Of a stretch of DNA of 64,000 bases, positions 53,807 to 63,866 are shown piece by piece. Location of the stretch: positions 310,001 to 374,000 of the forward strand of contig OZ025794.1 in assembly GCA_964019425.1 (NCBI GenBank), given 5' to 3'. The notes beneath the pieces are model-generated. The model worked only from the letters and a program-made list of their open reading frames with translations. It searched no databases and was not told where the DNA came from. Numbering within the stretch: position 1 is the first letter of the stretch; each line of letters starts with the position of its first letter. The DNA is from Flectonema sp. DT1601. Lineage: Eukaryota > Euglenozoa > Diplonemea > Diplonemida > Diplonemidae. A program made the translations under genes and the position numbers.

Positions 53807-56800
53807 TCAGTCATTCCTTTTTTTTGCGTACAAAAAACACCATTTTCTCACCGCCTGAGCAAGGGTACACGATATGTTACTTTTGCTCGATTTTTTATTT
53901 TTTGAAATCGGGGAGGGTGCGATCTGTAAAATTAGGCATAGGGATATACTTTTAAACATGGTAAGTGCTGCTAAAAAGAGATAAACGTCTCTTTACAAGA
54001 TTTCCTTGGTACTACTCAATGATAAATATTAATCCCAGACCTGGAATGGAAAGATCGAGAAAATCTGAGTAAAAAACACCCCTAATTTTTTTTTTTTACT
54101 TTTTTTTTTTTTTTTTCCCCACCCTCAAGAGAGTTGCATTTTTTACTTACTAATCGACCCAGTTCTTCTTAGTAGCAATTATGTCAGGAAAATGTTGCAT
54201 CTGTGGTGGTGATAATGGCCCACTTGTTGGAAGCTTCCCTGAAGTAGTTGTCAAAACATTGATTCAACGTGCTGAGAATGTTACTTCTGAGTCATGTGTC
54301 TGCAATCCATGTGTGAAAGAGATAGGAATGACCTGGGGTTTTAGAAGGGATGTCAACAGCAGAGATTGTGCATCGTTGAATTACGATTGCAAACGGCAGA
54401 CTCGGAAGACAAGACGCGTTAAGTCGCTACGCCCTGTTTCGGATGATGGTCGGGTTATTCTGGGTGTACCTATGTATGCCCCTGAAAACTGTATTTGCAC
54501 TTCATGTTATTCGCACTTGCGAAATGCCACAAAGTGCAAGAGGGACTCTCCATCAACACCAGTAAAAAGGGTTAAGCAGCAAACTTGCAATCACACTTCC
54601 CTGACTATGGAAGAACTGCAAGACTCACTCATCAGCAGTATCAATGATCTGCCTGCTAGCAACAGGTTACCCATTCTCGAAGCAATGTTAGAACGCCACA
54701 GTAAGAGTGATATTGAAAGACTGTTTCGATTAAATAAAATCCGAAGTCAGCTACATCGAATACTGTCACCAACTACACCATCGCGGGAATCAGGAAACCG
54801 GAGCCTCGCTCAGAATATCACCGAATGGTGGATATCCGAAGCATCAGAACCAGACGAGTCACGCAAAGAACGCTGGATAATAAGAGACGGGGAAAGTATT
54901 AAAGTCTTTAGGAGGTGGTGCAGACACCCGTATCAACATGCTTGGAGTGAGTACTGCAAATATCGCGGTGAGGTATCCCACTCATATTTCATGTCATTGA
55001 GACCACGGAATATTTGTAGGATACCAAGCTCAACTCGTTGCCACTGTAGGTGGCATCTCGCATGCTACAGGAAGCTTCAGGCTCATCAGAAGATCAGACT
55101 CAACGGCATTCCAAAGTTGAAAGGCTTGAAGCAACTGACAGAATTCGTATTATGTCAGGAATCCTACTTGTGTGCTTTCGGTATATGCAAGACATGCAAT
55201 AAGTTGGAAACCCTGTTTCCCAACAATCTATCTGCTGCGGACTTGCGTGAAGAGGTGACATTCTTGGATTTTCAAAATGTTACGGAGGGTGCTGTCAAGT
55301 TGCTCAAGTCAGTTGAGAAAACACTTCCCCTTTGTAACTTCTTGCTCGCTTTCAAGAAGGAAGTACTTGTATTCACCAAACATCAGTATGCCAACAAATG
55401 CTGCGATACTGCCCGTAGACAGCTCCTAGAGAACCTACCTGCAGGGCACTGCGTCATCTTCGTCGATTACTCTGCGAAGTTTGTCCACAGCCCAATTGAG
55501 CAACTTCAGCAGGACAACTATCAGAAGAAGAAGAGCTCAATTCTGGTATTCCTTGTTGGAAAAAAGATTTCAACTGAAAAGCACCCTGGTTGGATAATTC
55601 AATACACTACCCACTATTATATATCAAACAATCTCACTCAGACTTTTCCAGCTGTCTGCAAGGCTCTGTCACACTTGCTGGATACGCTGCAGGATGATTT
55701 TGCTCACTTCCACATTTTTAGCGATGGAGGAAATCACTTCAAAGTTAAATACATGCTTGGCTGGATGGCAGCAATAGATATAGATGTAACATGGGACTGC
55801 TTTCCTACAGGACATGGTAAGGGACCATGGGATTCTGAGGGCTACCAATTGAAGAGGTTTGCTCTTGACATTGGTCGCTCTGTACATCGCTACAATTTGA
55901 CAGGTGAAATAAGTGATGCGAAATCTCTTTTTGAAGTTGCCCGCACTAAGATGACTATCACTGATTCCTCCAAACCCATCTCGGAGCGAGTATTTAATTT
56001 CCTACCTGACATTACCGACATATCCCCTAGACACGGAGAGATAATCTTGACCGGTATCCGTAGTAACTTCTTCTCCTTCCGCTCACTAGTGAGGGGTTAT
56101 CAAAATGAAGTACAAGACTTTACAATGGGATATCGCGCCGTTTCATGCTTTTGTACCCTCTGCATCACAGGTGACTACGATCTTTGTGAGCAAATACAGG
56201 GATCTGTTGGATATAAAATAGTCACATCTCACCCGCCAAGTAGTACCTCCGAGGGGTCAGATAGCACTACTGAGGAGTCAGACAGCACTTCTTCCGAGTA
56301 TGAGAAGTCTTCCATCAGCACTAGCTATGATGATGATGATGATGATATCACTTCATGTGGCTCAGATAGCTCATAATTCATCATAAGTTGTGACTTCATA
56401 TAAAAAAAGTGTTGTACGAGGGTTTTCATTAAGTATCAAAGTAGGTCCAAAAAAACTGGTAGTAACAATCTGGCTCACCGGCACATGCTTAGTACTCTTT
56501 AATATATTTTTGCTCGATTATTTTTTCTCTGGATCCCGCTGGGCCAGCAGTGTAAAATTAGACCCTTCGATTAATTTTTAGTTTTGGTACTTGTCCACGG
56601 CTGAGCTGATTTAGTAGACCACAAAATCTCTTTTCTCGATTCAGGTGACAAGTATGTGATGCCAACCTCCCGATTTCGGACGGAAATGAACCCAACGATG
56701 CAGCGCATTAAAATGCCGCTTCGATCGAAATTTTTACCATTTTTTTTTGAAAAAATTTTTCATTGTCCAGAATTTGTTCGCAAAAAAAAGGAATGACTGA
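53807..56800 (+). mobile_element. Full-length DNA transposon, copy 2
   Basis: Same ends and TA flanks as copy 1 at 39,353-42,345, and nearly identical throughout. Relative to its R segment it is oriented opposite to copy 1. Confidence 0.9.
54181..56376 (+). CDS. DDE-type transposase, 731 aa, copy 2
   Basis: Intact frame. I see only two residue differences from copy 1, at about 202 (Trp to Arg) and 203 (Lys to Glu), both in a region between the Cys-rich and catalytic parts. All candidate catalytic residues are kept. Two intact, almost identical copies argue for recent movement or recent segmental duplication. Confidence 0.85.
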   Translation: MSGKCCICGGDNGPLVGSFPEVVVKTLIQRAENVTSESCVCNPCVKEIGMTWGFRRDVNSRDCASLNYDCKRQTRKTRRVKSLRPVSDDGRVILGVPMYAPENCICTSCYSHLRNATKCKRDSPSTPVKRVKQQTCNHTSLTMEELQDSLISSINDLPASNRLPILEAMLERHSKSDIERLFRLNKIRSQLHRILSPTTPSRESGNRSLAQNITEWWISEASEPDESRKERWIIRDGESIKVFRRWCRHPYQHAWSEYCKYRGEVSHSYFMSLRPRNICRIPSSTRCHCRWHLACYRKLQAHQKIRLNGIPKLKGLKQLTEFVLCQESYLCAFGICKTCNKLETLFPNNLSAADLREEVTFLDFQNVTEGAVKLLKSVEKTLPLCNFLLAFKKEVLVFTKHQYANKCCDTARRQLLENLPAGHCVIFVDYSAKFVHSPIEQLQQDNYQKKKSSILVFLVGKKISTEKHPGWIIQYTTHYYISNNLTQTFPAVCKALSHLLDTLQDDFAHFHIFSDGGNHFKVKYMLGWMAAIDIDVTWDCFPTGHGKGPWDSEGYQLKRFALDIGRSVHRYNLTGEISDAKSLFEVARTKMTITDSSKPISERVFNFLPDITDISPRHGEIILTGIRSNFFSFRSLVRGYQNEVQDFTMGYRAVSCFCTLCITGDYDLCEQIQGSVGYKIVTSHPPSSTSEGSDSTTEESDSTSSEYEKSSISTSYDDDDDDITSCGSDSS

Positions 56801-56863
56801 TATATATTTTTTTTTTTTTTTTTTTTTTCATGTTTGATTATTTCCTCTTCATTTTTTTTTTTC

Positions 56864-56895
<32 letters not shown>

Positions 56896-57086
56896 CTCTG
56901 CCTCTCTCTTAATTCTGTTCGTTTCTTTGAAACGAAAATTCATTTGAATATTATTCCTTGGTCAGCAACCATCATTGTCGCCCTTTGGGCCTGTTAAAAA
57001 AAAATAAAAATAAAAAGAAAGTTTACATCGGGAATAGGGCAGGAGCCAAAAGCTCCCAGTCCGTTACTTCCCACTTTATCGAAATT

Positions 57087-58049
57087 CCGCTTCGAGGTAT
57101 TCCATTCCTCAGGTGGGTTCTCACATTCTTGCAGCGCAACAAGCGCCTCATCAAGTACTCTCATCGTCGCAGGCGGGCATACGCTTACCTGATGTCTCTC
57201 AGTAACGAGGAAATGGGCAACATCATGGAGTTCATGTGTGCACAATATAGTATTGTGAATGGTGTGCTCAGACGTCTCATCTCATTCTCCCGGAGCATCG
57301 CACTCCGCGACAACTTCTCCAGTTTTGGGCAGAGGTTGCACGTGACATGTCAGAGGCAGCCACAATTGACATCTCATATTTGCTGAATGATCATGGTCGG
57401 GTTGTTACAGAACAGAACAGTCTGAACGAGAATGAGCCCCCTCAGTGATTAAACCCACCGCACACGCGATGCGCCGGTCCAAAGTCCGGAACCTCACCAC
57501 AAGCGATGGTCAGGAAGGGTGATGGGTCACTGGGCACAAGCGATGCCCATTTAGTTGTCAAAGTGACATGTATGGCAAACTGAACAGGTTTGACATTGCA
57601 CAGCACCAACGGTACCATCTGGATATCACTCACTTTTTTCACTAGAATTCACACATTTTCACACATTTTCACACATTTTCACACATTTTCACACATTTTC
57701 ACACATTTTCACACATTTTCACACATTTTCACACATTTTCACACATTTTCACACATTTTCACACATTTTCACACATTTTCACACATTTTCACACATTTTC
57801 ACACATTTTCACACATTTTCACACATTTTCACACATTTTCACACATTTTCACACATTTTCACACATTTTCACACATTTTCACACATTTTCACACATTTTC
57901 ACACATTTTCACACATTTTCACACATTTTCACGGGATTTCACTACCAGAAAGCAGCAAAAAATTAAGTGAAAAATCGTGAAAAATCGTGAATTTTCGTGT
58001 AGCAAAGTGAAAAATCGTGAACACCTCCACCCTGCCGATCGCCTCACAC
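57087..58049. repeat. Duplicated segment, copy 1, with 28-unit minisatellite
   Basis: Copy 2 starts 1,298 bases later at 58,385. The segment holds coding-like sequence, then at 57,651-57,930 exactly 28 tandem copies of ACACATTTTC. A repeat-rich tail with AAAAATCGTGA motifs follows. The sequence 58,050-58,384 separates the copies. Confidence 0.85.
57651..57930. repeat. Minisatellite ACACATTTTC x 28
   Basis: Perfect 10-bp units over 280 bases. Long frames across it (HTFSHIFTHF repeats) are a by-product of the period. Confidence 0.97.
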
Positions 58050-58684
58050 CTCTGTCAACTTGCACGATTACCTCTGCGCTCAGTGATCGGGGTGGATCAG
58101 AATACAGGGGGTTTAAATTATTTGACCAAGATGACAATATCTGCCTCATCCCGGAGCCTACACACCGAGTTCATTGCATTGCCTCCTGGATTGCGAAGTA
58201 CTTTGGCCTCAGTGACTTCCTCCGTTCAATAGTAACGCTGTGCTTCTTCATACGTGGGAATCGGTCGTTTGCTTACTGGCTTCGCAAGAAGCACCGCATC
58301 TCTTTTAGGGCGTGCCCATTTAAAGAGAAGGTTACGAATGGGCGCTTCGGAACCTTAGCATTTGCATGCTATGTGTTATCATGCCCGCTTCGAGGTATTC
58401 CATTCCTCAGGTGGGTTCTCACATTCTTGCAGCGCAACAAGCGCCTCATCAAGTACTCTCATCGTCGCAGGCGGGCATACGCTTACCTGATGTCTCTCAG
58501 TAACGAGGAAATGGGCAACATCATGGAGTTCATGTGTGCACAATATAGTATTGTGAATGGTGTGCTCAGACGTCTCATCTCATTCTCCCGGAGCATCGCA
58601 CTCCGCGACAACTTCTCCAGTTTTGGGCAGAGGTTGCACGTGACATGTCAGAGGCAGCCACAATTGACATCTCATATTTGCTGA
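57977..58684 (+). CDS. Hypothetical protein (235 aa), uncertain
   Basis: Not recognised. The middle part (PEPTHRVHCIASWIAKYFG, FFIRGNRSFAYWLRKK, GIPFLRWVLTFLQRNKR) is protein-like, mixed hydrophobic and basic. The first ~25 residues lie in the minisatellite tail, so the true start is probably later. The C-terminal third recurs in truncated copy 1 (57,087-57,386), and a competing plus frame ending NENEPPQ and a minus frame are also plausible there. It may be a gene fragment rather than a gene. Confidence 0.3.
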   Translation: MKNREFSCSKVKNREHLHPADRLTPLSTCTITSALSDRGGSEYRGFKLFDQDDNICLIPEPTHRVHCIASWIAKYFGLSDFLRSIVTLCFFIRGNRSFAYWLRKKHRISFRACPFKEKVTNGRFGTLAFACYVLSCPLRGIPFLRWVLTFLQRNKRLIKYSHRRRRAYAYLMSLSNEEMGNIMEFMCAQYSIVNGVLRRLISFSRSIALRDNFSSFGQRLHVTCQRQPQLTSHIC

Positions 58685-59272
58685 ATGATCATGGTCGGGT
58701 TGTTACAGAACAGAACAGTCTGAACGAGAATGAGCCCCCTCAGTGATTAAACCCACCGCACACGCGATGCGCCGGTCCAAAGTCCGGAACCTCACCACAA
58801 GCGATGGTCAGGAAGGGTGATGGGTCACTGGGCACAAGCGATGCCCATTTAGTTGTCAAAGTGACATGTATGGCAAACTGAACAGGTTTGACATCGCACA
58901 GCACACCAGCACCAACGGTACCATCTGGATATCACTCACTTTTTTCACTAGAATTCACACATTTTCACACATTTTCACACATTTTCACACATTTTCACAC
59001 ATTTTCACACATTTTCACACATTTTCACACATTTTCACACATTTTCACACATTTTCACACATTTTCACACATTTTCACACATTTTCACACATTTTCACAC
59101 ATTTTCACACATTTTCACACATTTTCACACATTTTCACACATTTTCACACATTTTCACGGGATTTCACTACCAGAAAGCAGCAAAAAATTAAGTGAAAAA
59201 TCGTGAAAAATCGTGAATTTTCGTGTAGCAAAGTGAAAAATCGTGAACACCTCCACCCTGCCGATCGCCTCA
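58385..59272. repeat. Duplicated segment, copy 2, with 20-unit minisatellite
   Basis: Matches 57,087-58,049 except for eight fewer ACACATTTTC units (20 units at 58,957-59,156) and a short insertion (CACACCAG) near 58,905. It ends at CCGATCGCCTCA, where the two copies diverge. Confidence 0.85.
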
Positions 59273-59512
59273 TTAGCACCGACAAAAGCTTTATTTTGTG
59301 AATGCACCAGAATCGCCAGACAGTGCTCATATGTTCTGTTCCAGACGAGGAACCTCCCCACGTGGCATTCAAGACCACTAATGCGCAGCATTAAAGAAGA
59401 ACCTGCCACTTCAAGTTTTATAAAAGATGGTAAAGAAATCTTCCCTGTGGAAGATGTCAAAATCCACAAAGTAACAAAACTGAAAACGATCGAAAAGCTC
59501 ACCATTGAATGA
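59243..59512 (+). CDS. Hypothetical short protein (89 aa), uncertain
   Basis: Begins in the duplicated tail and continues into unique sequence. The C-terminal half (EPATSSFIKDGKEIFPVEDV) looks coding-like but matches nothing I know. It could be an exon. Confidence 0.2.
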   Translation: MNTSTLPIASLAPTKALFCECTRIARQCSYVLFQTRNLPTWHSRPLMRSIKEEPATSSFIKDGKEIFPVEDVKIHKVTKLKTIEKLTIE

Positions 59513-59611
59513 TCGTGGCTTGAGAAATGTTTTATCTGGCAAACTTGTTACACATCGGCTCTTTCTATTCTACTTATTGCCAAAGGTTCTTCCTCCCCGG
59601 CCCCTTCTTTT

Positions 59612-60853
59612 TTGTTAGATGAGGATGAGCTCACTGGACTCTCCTTGTCATTCTCTTCTCTTTCTTCCATCTCTTTCCAGACTCCCCCACCTGAACTCAT
59701 GTCAACGGGATCGCAAACACTTCCTGCTGAATTTGCTATGGTGATAAGAAGTCAATCCGACATTGGTTCTCAAACACCCCCCTTGTACAATAAAAAAGAA
59801 GGAAGATTAAGGCTGAAACTTTCCTTGAAATGCCAAATCTTAGAAAATGAACTAGAACAAATGAAAGAACGAAAGTTTTATGTACTATTTTTATTTTACT
59901 TTAATGCGATGTCAGCCTCCCTTGAGAAAGACAAGCAGCTACTAAATGGATTACCTGTTGAGATCAAAGCTACCAACCAGGATCCATCCTCACTTCCTCC
60001 TGCGCCCCCTGTTTTAATTATTGAAAAAGATAGAAAATAATATGAACTTCTGGAAGGAGTAATTCAACGGTTAACAGCAGAACGCGATGAATCGAAGACT
60101 TCTCTTCTTGCATTTGTTCGACAAAATGACTTAGTGGAAGATTACAGGAAACGTGAGCTCGCAAATCTGACTCAGAAAGCAGACCTATCGGAAATGGCGC
60201 TCTTCAATTACCATCAAAGGTTTGTTCTTCTGTCGAACGAATTGGAGACCAAATGTAATGAGGAAAGAGAAAGTAAAATAAGACTTTTCTATACTCAACA
60301 GGAGGTCGAGAGTTTGCGTGCCGCGCGTCCCCACATGACTCACTTTAGTCAACAAGTTTCCCCTCGAACCCCCCTTTTGTATGAATCTGTTGCTATGATG
60401 AAGATAGCAAAGAACTACCTCTCGCTCTTTACAACTACGAGTAGTCTATTTACTCCTCTTATTAAACCCCTTATCCCTACCCTTAATTATATCACCCCTC
60501 TTTGTCCTCTAGCCTCAATTCCTCCGACAATGCCGCAGAGTGAAGCTCTCGACCGCACGCCGACCAAGAATTTACGACAAGAGAGTCACGTTATCTCCGT
60601 TAAAGAGAATACACCTATTGCGAGACAATGGTCCGAGGGTAGGATTGACTTACTCGAGAACTACTGTCGAGCAGTAGATGACTCTCTCGAAACAAATGAG
60701 AAAGCGGCAAAGCTCTCAGAAGAACTATTGGATGCCCAACATCGCCTCTCGGAGCTGAATCACCATCAGTGTACAACTCACGCAGAGCAGCTTGAGCAAT
60801 CTATAATGTTAACGGGATTGGACCTCGCTGAGGGCAGGGGTGTGTCAAAATGA
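59612..60853 (+). pseudogene. Single-copy coiled-coil paralogue with longer N-terminus, one nonsense codon
   Basis: The first 142 codons include a Ser/Thr/Pro-rich N-terminus and a coiled coil (LKCQILENELEQMKER) absent from the array genes. They then reach PVLIIEKDRK, where GAA of the array genes is TAA (60,038). Beyond it the frame is open and close to the array protein through QWSEGRIDLLENYC, then diverges at MLTGLDLAEGRG and stops, losing the end of the second coiled coil and the basic tail. A pyrimidine tract ending GTTAG just before the start suggests an upstream exon. This may be the decayed relative of the gene captured by the composite. Confidence 0.6.
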
Positions 60854-61020
60854 GCTCGGCATTATATTAAATTTAATTAAAAAAGCGCCCTACGCGCCCT
60901 CCAGCGCCCTATTTTGGCCCTACAATGGCCCTATTTTGGCCCTACAATTTTTTGTGGCTGATTTTCACCAGGCGCCCTCCAAATTTGGAGGGCACTTCCA
61001 TCTATGTTAGGTTATTTTTA
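60854..61020. repeat. GCGCCC / GGCCCTA short repeats with a 20-bp palindrome
   Basis: Directly after the truncated paralogue come repeated GCGCCCT and CTATTTTGGCCCTACAAT motifs. A perfect palindrome centred on CCAAATTTGG follows at 60,974-60,993. The look is that of a small element end; no gene. Confidence 0.55.
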
Positions 61021-61134
61021 AATATTTTTTTATTTTCAACCTGTCTGTCATTTACGCCATGTAGGGAGGTCTTCAATCCATTCCCTCAGCACACTTGGTT
61101 TCTGGTTTCCAACTAATTTCCAACAACATTAACT

Positions 61135-61332
61135 ATGTTTGTACAGGAGTGTTATTCTGAGTCTGTCTCATCTGCGCCTGTGTCGTGTCGCCTGTCTCAC
61201 ACGTCCCACGGACTAGCTCAAACAGGTGCACAAACTAAAAAGAATGTTGCGCAGTATACCTCTCTCAGCATTTTCAGTTTAAATCTCGCGATTTCGTACA
61301 TTGATTTATGTATTTTAATTCTTTTCTATCAG
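61135..61332 (+). other. Candidate first exon and intron of the ubiquitin-like gene
   Basis: An ATG at 61,135 opens 30 codons (MFVQECYSESV onward) to CAAACAG|GTGCAC at 61,225/61,226. A pyrimidine-rich acceptor CTTTTCTATCAG ends at 61,332. Splicing would leave phase 1 at both sides and join in frame to GGQDREIYLMSLL. The 107-bp intron is an inference from signal and phase only. Confidence 0.4.
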
Positions 61333-61358
61333 GTGGGCAGGACAGAGAAATCTATTTG

Positions 61359-63866
61359 ATGTCTCTGTTGACAAGGAAGAAGAAAAATGCCCCTCCCGTC
61401 TACACATCTCGACCCCGTGGGGTAATAGAAATTCTTGACGACAATGGAAGAATCTACACATTGTCGCATAAGCAAAGAGATATGACGGATTTATATATTG
61501 GTGATCTGAAGGAATTTTTAAAGGGTCCGGATAAAGCAAACTTGAAACCACAAGATATGACCCTAATGTTTAACGAGTTAGAATTGAATGATAAACAAAC
61601 TCTGAAGCAGGTTAATTTCATACCGAGTTTTCATAAGTTAAAACTTGTTAGAAATCGAGAATTGCATCCATCGCTAAGCAAACAAGCAGAGCCACAACTG
61701 GATACACCAGCAGCGGAGACAGATGCTAAACAACAAAAATTGCAAAGTCTAAGTGACAATGGAACAACAGGAAATGCACAAAGTCAAGATCCGTCCACGA
61801 TGAATCAAATCGTAGTCATCCATCCTGGTGATGAGAATCGTGAGTACACCATAACAACAAACATGACTGATACGGCTGCCTTTTCAACTATTAAAAAAAA
61901 ACTATTTGAGCTAACTAACATCCCCCTTTCTGAAATAGTTCTTGCTTATGAGGGTAGAGAAATAATGTCCTTGAGTGATATTGATGGAGGCATCCCAAAA
62001 CTTCCGCTTTATCTATTTAAACGAGGCGAGGATACAACTGGTGCACATCTAGGAATCCGCATAGCATACACACATAATGGTACCTCTAAGGTAGTAGTTT
62101 TAAATAGTAAATGGGATCTTATGAGAGTTCCTATTTTTCAACTTAAAAAACGACTTTCTGGTCAGGTGTCTGCATCCCCTGAAGAAATGACTATTTATTA
62201 TGGTAACTATGCCGTTGATGATAATAAAACATGTCAAGACATAGAATTTGATAAAAGAGATACGTTAACCCTAACTATAGGTCAAAATGAACAACCCTAT
62301 TACGATTCTCCAAATCAACATAATGTCGAAAGCAGACTACTCACATCTGGTCCTAGAAATGTAAGAGTTTTAGACCACATGAAACAACGTGAATACTTAG
62401 TTAACGGTTCTGGATGTGATATAAGCCAAGCAAAAGTTTCAACAATAAAGCAAGCATTACACACTACTTGTGGTATTCCTCCATCGGATCAACAATTATC
62501 AATTGAGGGCAGAATGCTATTGGATACAGACACATGTCGAGGTCTGTTTCCAGAATTTCCTGAGTATAGGCTATCTTTAAGCCGAAAGGAAGCCGCCACT
62601 ATCACTCTTCTATTTGACGATTTCACGGAGTCTGTGCAAGTTAGTGTCCCACCAAGTTCAACTGTGAATAATCTGAGGGATATTATAAAAGCGGATTCTC
62701 GTGTTCAGTCCCTTCCAGAAGGTCAAGATTTTATTTTGAAATTTAATGGAGTAAGATTGCCTCCTCATGAGCTGTTGGAAGACAGAAGAGTGTTTACATA
62801 CAGTGTTGTGAAGCTGGCGAAAGTAACGCGGGGAAGGAGATTCTCAGCACCTGATTTACGAACAATTCGACAGTATGAAAAATTAGCAGTTCATCAGCCA
62901 AGAGAAAGATGGTTGGCCTTAGGATTTAGAATCGGTGCCTGGGAAGGGCTAGACAAGTCAAGTGCTATGAGGCCAGCCAGATTCGGTAGAGTGCTTCGAA
63001 ATTATCAAAAAAATAGACGTCGCTCTGCCACAGCTGTTGCTATGCCAACGGACATGCCTCCTTCCAGCTGGTTTCGTTATCTGGGTTACCGAATGCCCGT
63101 CGTGCTTGCACTTACTCGTACCGTTTGCGATAAAATCAACAACAAGTTGTCTTCACCAGTTAGGATCAGGGCCGGTGATGCCGTCCCGCCAAGTCCCCTC
63201 GCTGATACTTTTTTAATGGGTGTCAATCGACCTATTTCAAAAAGGCCACCACCGACGTTTCAAGATCCGAACCTACCGCAGTCCCCTCGAGAACGAACAC
63301 GATCTACGAGTTCTGCTCCTGCGCATTCAATTGCGAAGAAGCAAAGGGAATACAGTGTTGACTCTCCATATGGTCGTGAGACGTCAGTAAATGAAAAACA
63401 GACGGTTGTAAAAATATCGGAGGAAGATGGTTTTGCTGCTGGTCAAGAAAAAGGATATAATTGGGGTCAGTTGGCGCATACTATGGGGAAGACTACTGAA
63501 GTATCTAGAGGGCTGCGAGGATTACCAACTGGAGCTCCGCCTCTACAAACGGCGAATGAAACATCAGTTAGGACACAACCAGATAGAGGTCAGATACTCC
63601 CTACTCCTCAAGCAAACCGCGCAGCTCAACTACATCATTGCCTAGCACCCCCAACTTCTGTTTCTGGTAGTCGAATACTTCACTCTCAGTCACTACCCAG
63701 ACCTCCTATTCATCAATCAATGTCGCCAGCAATGTCTGCTGCACCCGGGCTTATTGAGAGGCTGACTGCTATTGAGGTTTGTATTTTAGAACATTACACA
63801 ACAATGTTTGCACTTATCGGTAAAGACATATTCTCTTGTAATAGGTTGCACAGTTCTATAATGTGA
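61359..63866 (+). CDS. Protein with about five tandem divergent ubiquitin-like folds (835 aa)
   Basis: From MSLLTRKKKNAPP the protein shows successive ~80-residue segments with the beta-grasp pattern. They lie at roughly 20-98 (GVIEILDDNGRIYTL ... FHKLKLV), 150-225 (QIVVIHPGDENREYT ... AYEGREIMSLSDI), 231-310, 335-412 (SIEGRMLLDTDT) and 414-495 (TITLLFDDFTESV ... LKFNGVRLPP). None ends in a Gly-Gly that would mark a cleavable modifier, so it is likely an adaptor or scaffold. Residues ~500-835 are basic and disordered with Ser/Pro-rich stretches (RPPPTFQDPNLPQSPRERT). The frame is open further upstream to 61,308; a spliced start is possible. Its codon use looks ordinary against the AT-rich repeats. 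Confidence 0.8.
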   Translation: MSLLTRKKKNAPPVYTSRPRGVIEILDDNGRIYTLSHKQRDMTDLYIGDLKEFLKGPDKANLKPQDMTLMFNELELNDKQTLKQVNFIPSFHKLKLVRNRELHPSLSKQAEPQLDTPAAETDAKQQKLQSLSDNGTTGNAQSQDPSTMNQIVVIHPGDENREYTITTNMTDTAAFSTIKKKLFELTNIPLSEIVLAYEGREIMSLSDIDGGIPKLPLYLFKRGEDTTGAHLGIRIAYTHNGTSKVVVLNSKWDLMRVPIFQLKKRLSGQVSASPEEMTIYYGNYAVDDNKTCQDIEFDKRDTLTLTIGQNEQPYYDSPNQHNVESRLLTSGPRNVRVLDHMKQREYLVNGSGCDISQAKVSTIKQALHTTCGIPPSDQQLSIEGRMLLDTDTCRGLFPEFPEYRLSLSRKEAATITLLFDDFTESVQVSVPPSSTVNNLRDIIKADSRVQSLPEGQDFILKFNGVRLPPHELLEDRRVFTYSVVKLAKVTRGRRFSAPDLRTIRQYEKLAVHQPRERWLALGFRIGAWEGLDKSSAMRPARFGRVLRNYQKNRRRSATAVAMPTDMPPSSWFRYLGYRMPVVLALTRTVCDKINNKLSSPVRIRAGDAVPPSPLADTFLMGVNRPISKRPPPTFQDPNLPQSPRERTRSTSSAPAHSIAKKQREYSVDSPYGRETSVNEKQTVVKISEEDGFAAGQEKGYNWGQLAHTMGKTTEVSRGLRGLPTGAPPLQTANETSVRTQPDRGQILPTPQANRAAQLHHCLAPPTSVSGSRILHSQSLPRPPIHQSMSPAMSAAPGLIERLTAIEVCILEHYTTMFALIGKDIFSCNRLHSSIM

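Larger units (their letters stand above)
53731..57087 (-). mobile_element. R segment, inverted, carrying transposase element copy 2
   Basis: Reverse R from CTCTTTCCTTTTCTGG to CCACTTTATCGAAATTC. It abuts a duplicated segment of apparently ordinary DNA at 57,087, truncating that segment's left copy. Confidence 0.75.

Noticed and set aside
57590-57970. 126-residue frame of HTFSHIF repeats
   Set aside because: Product of the 10-bp minisatellite, open in several frames.
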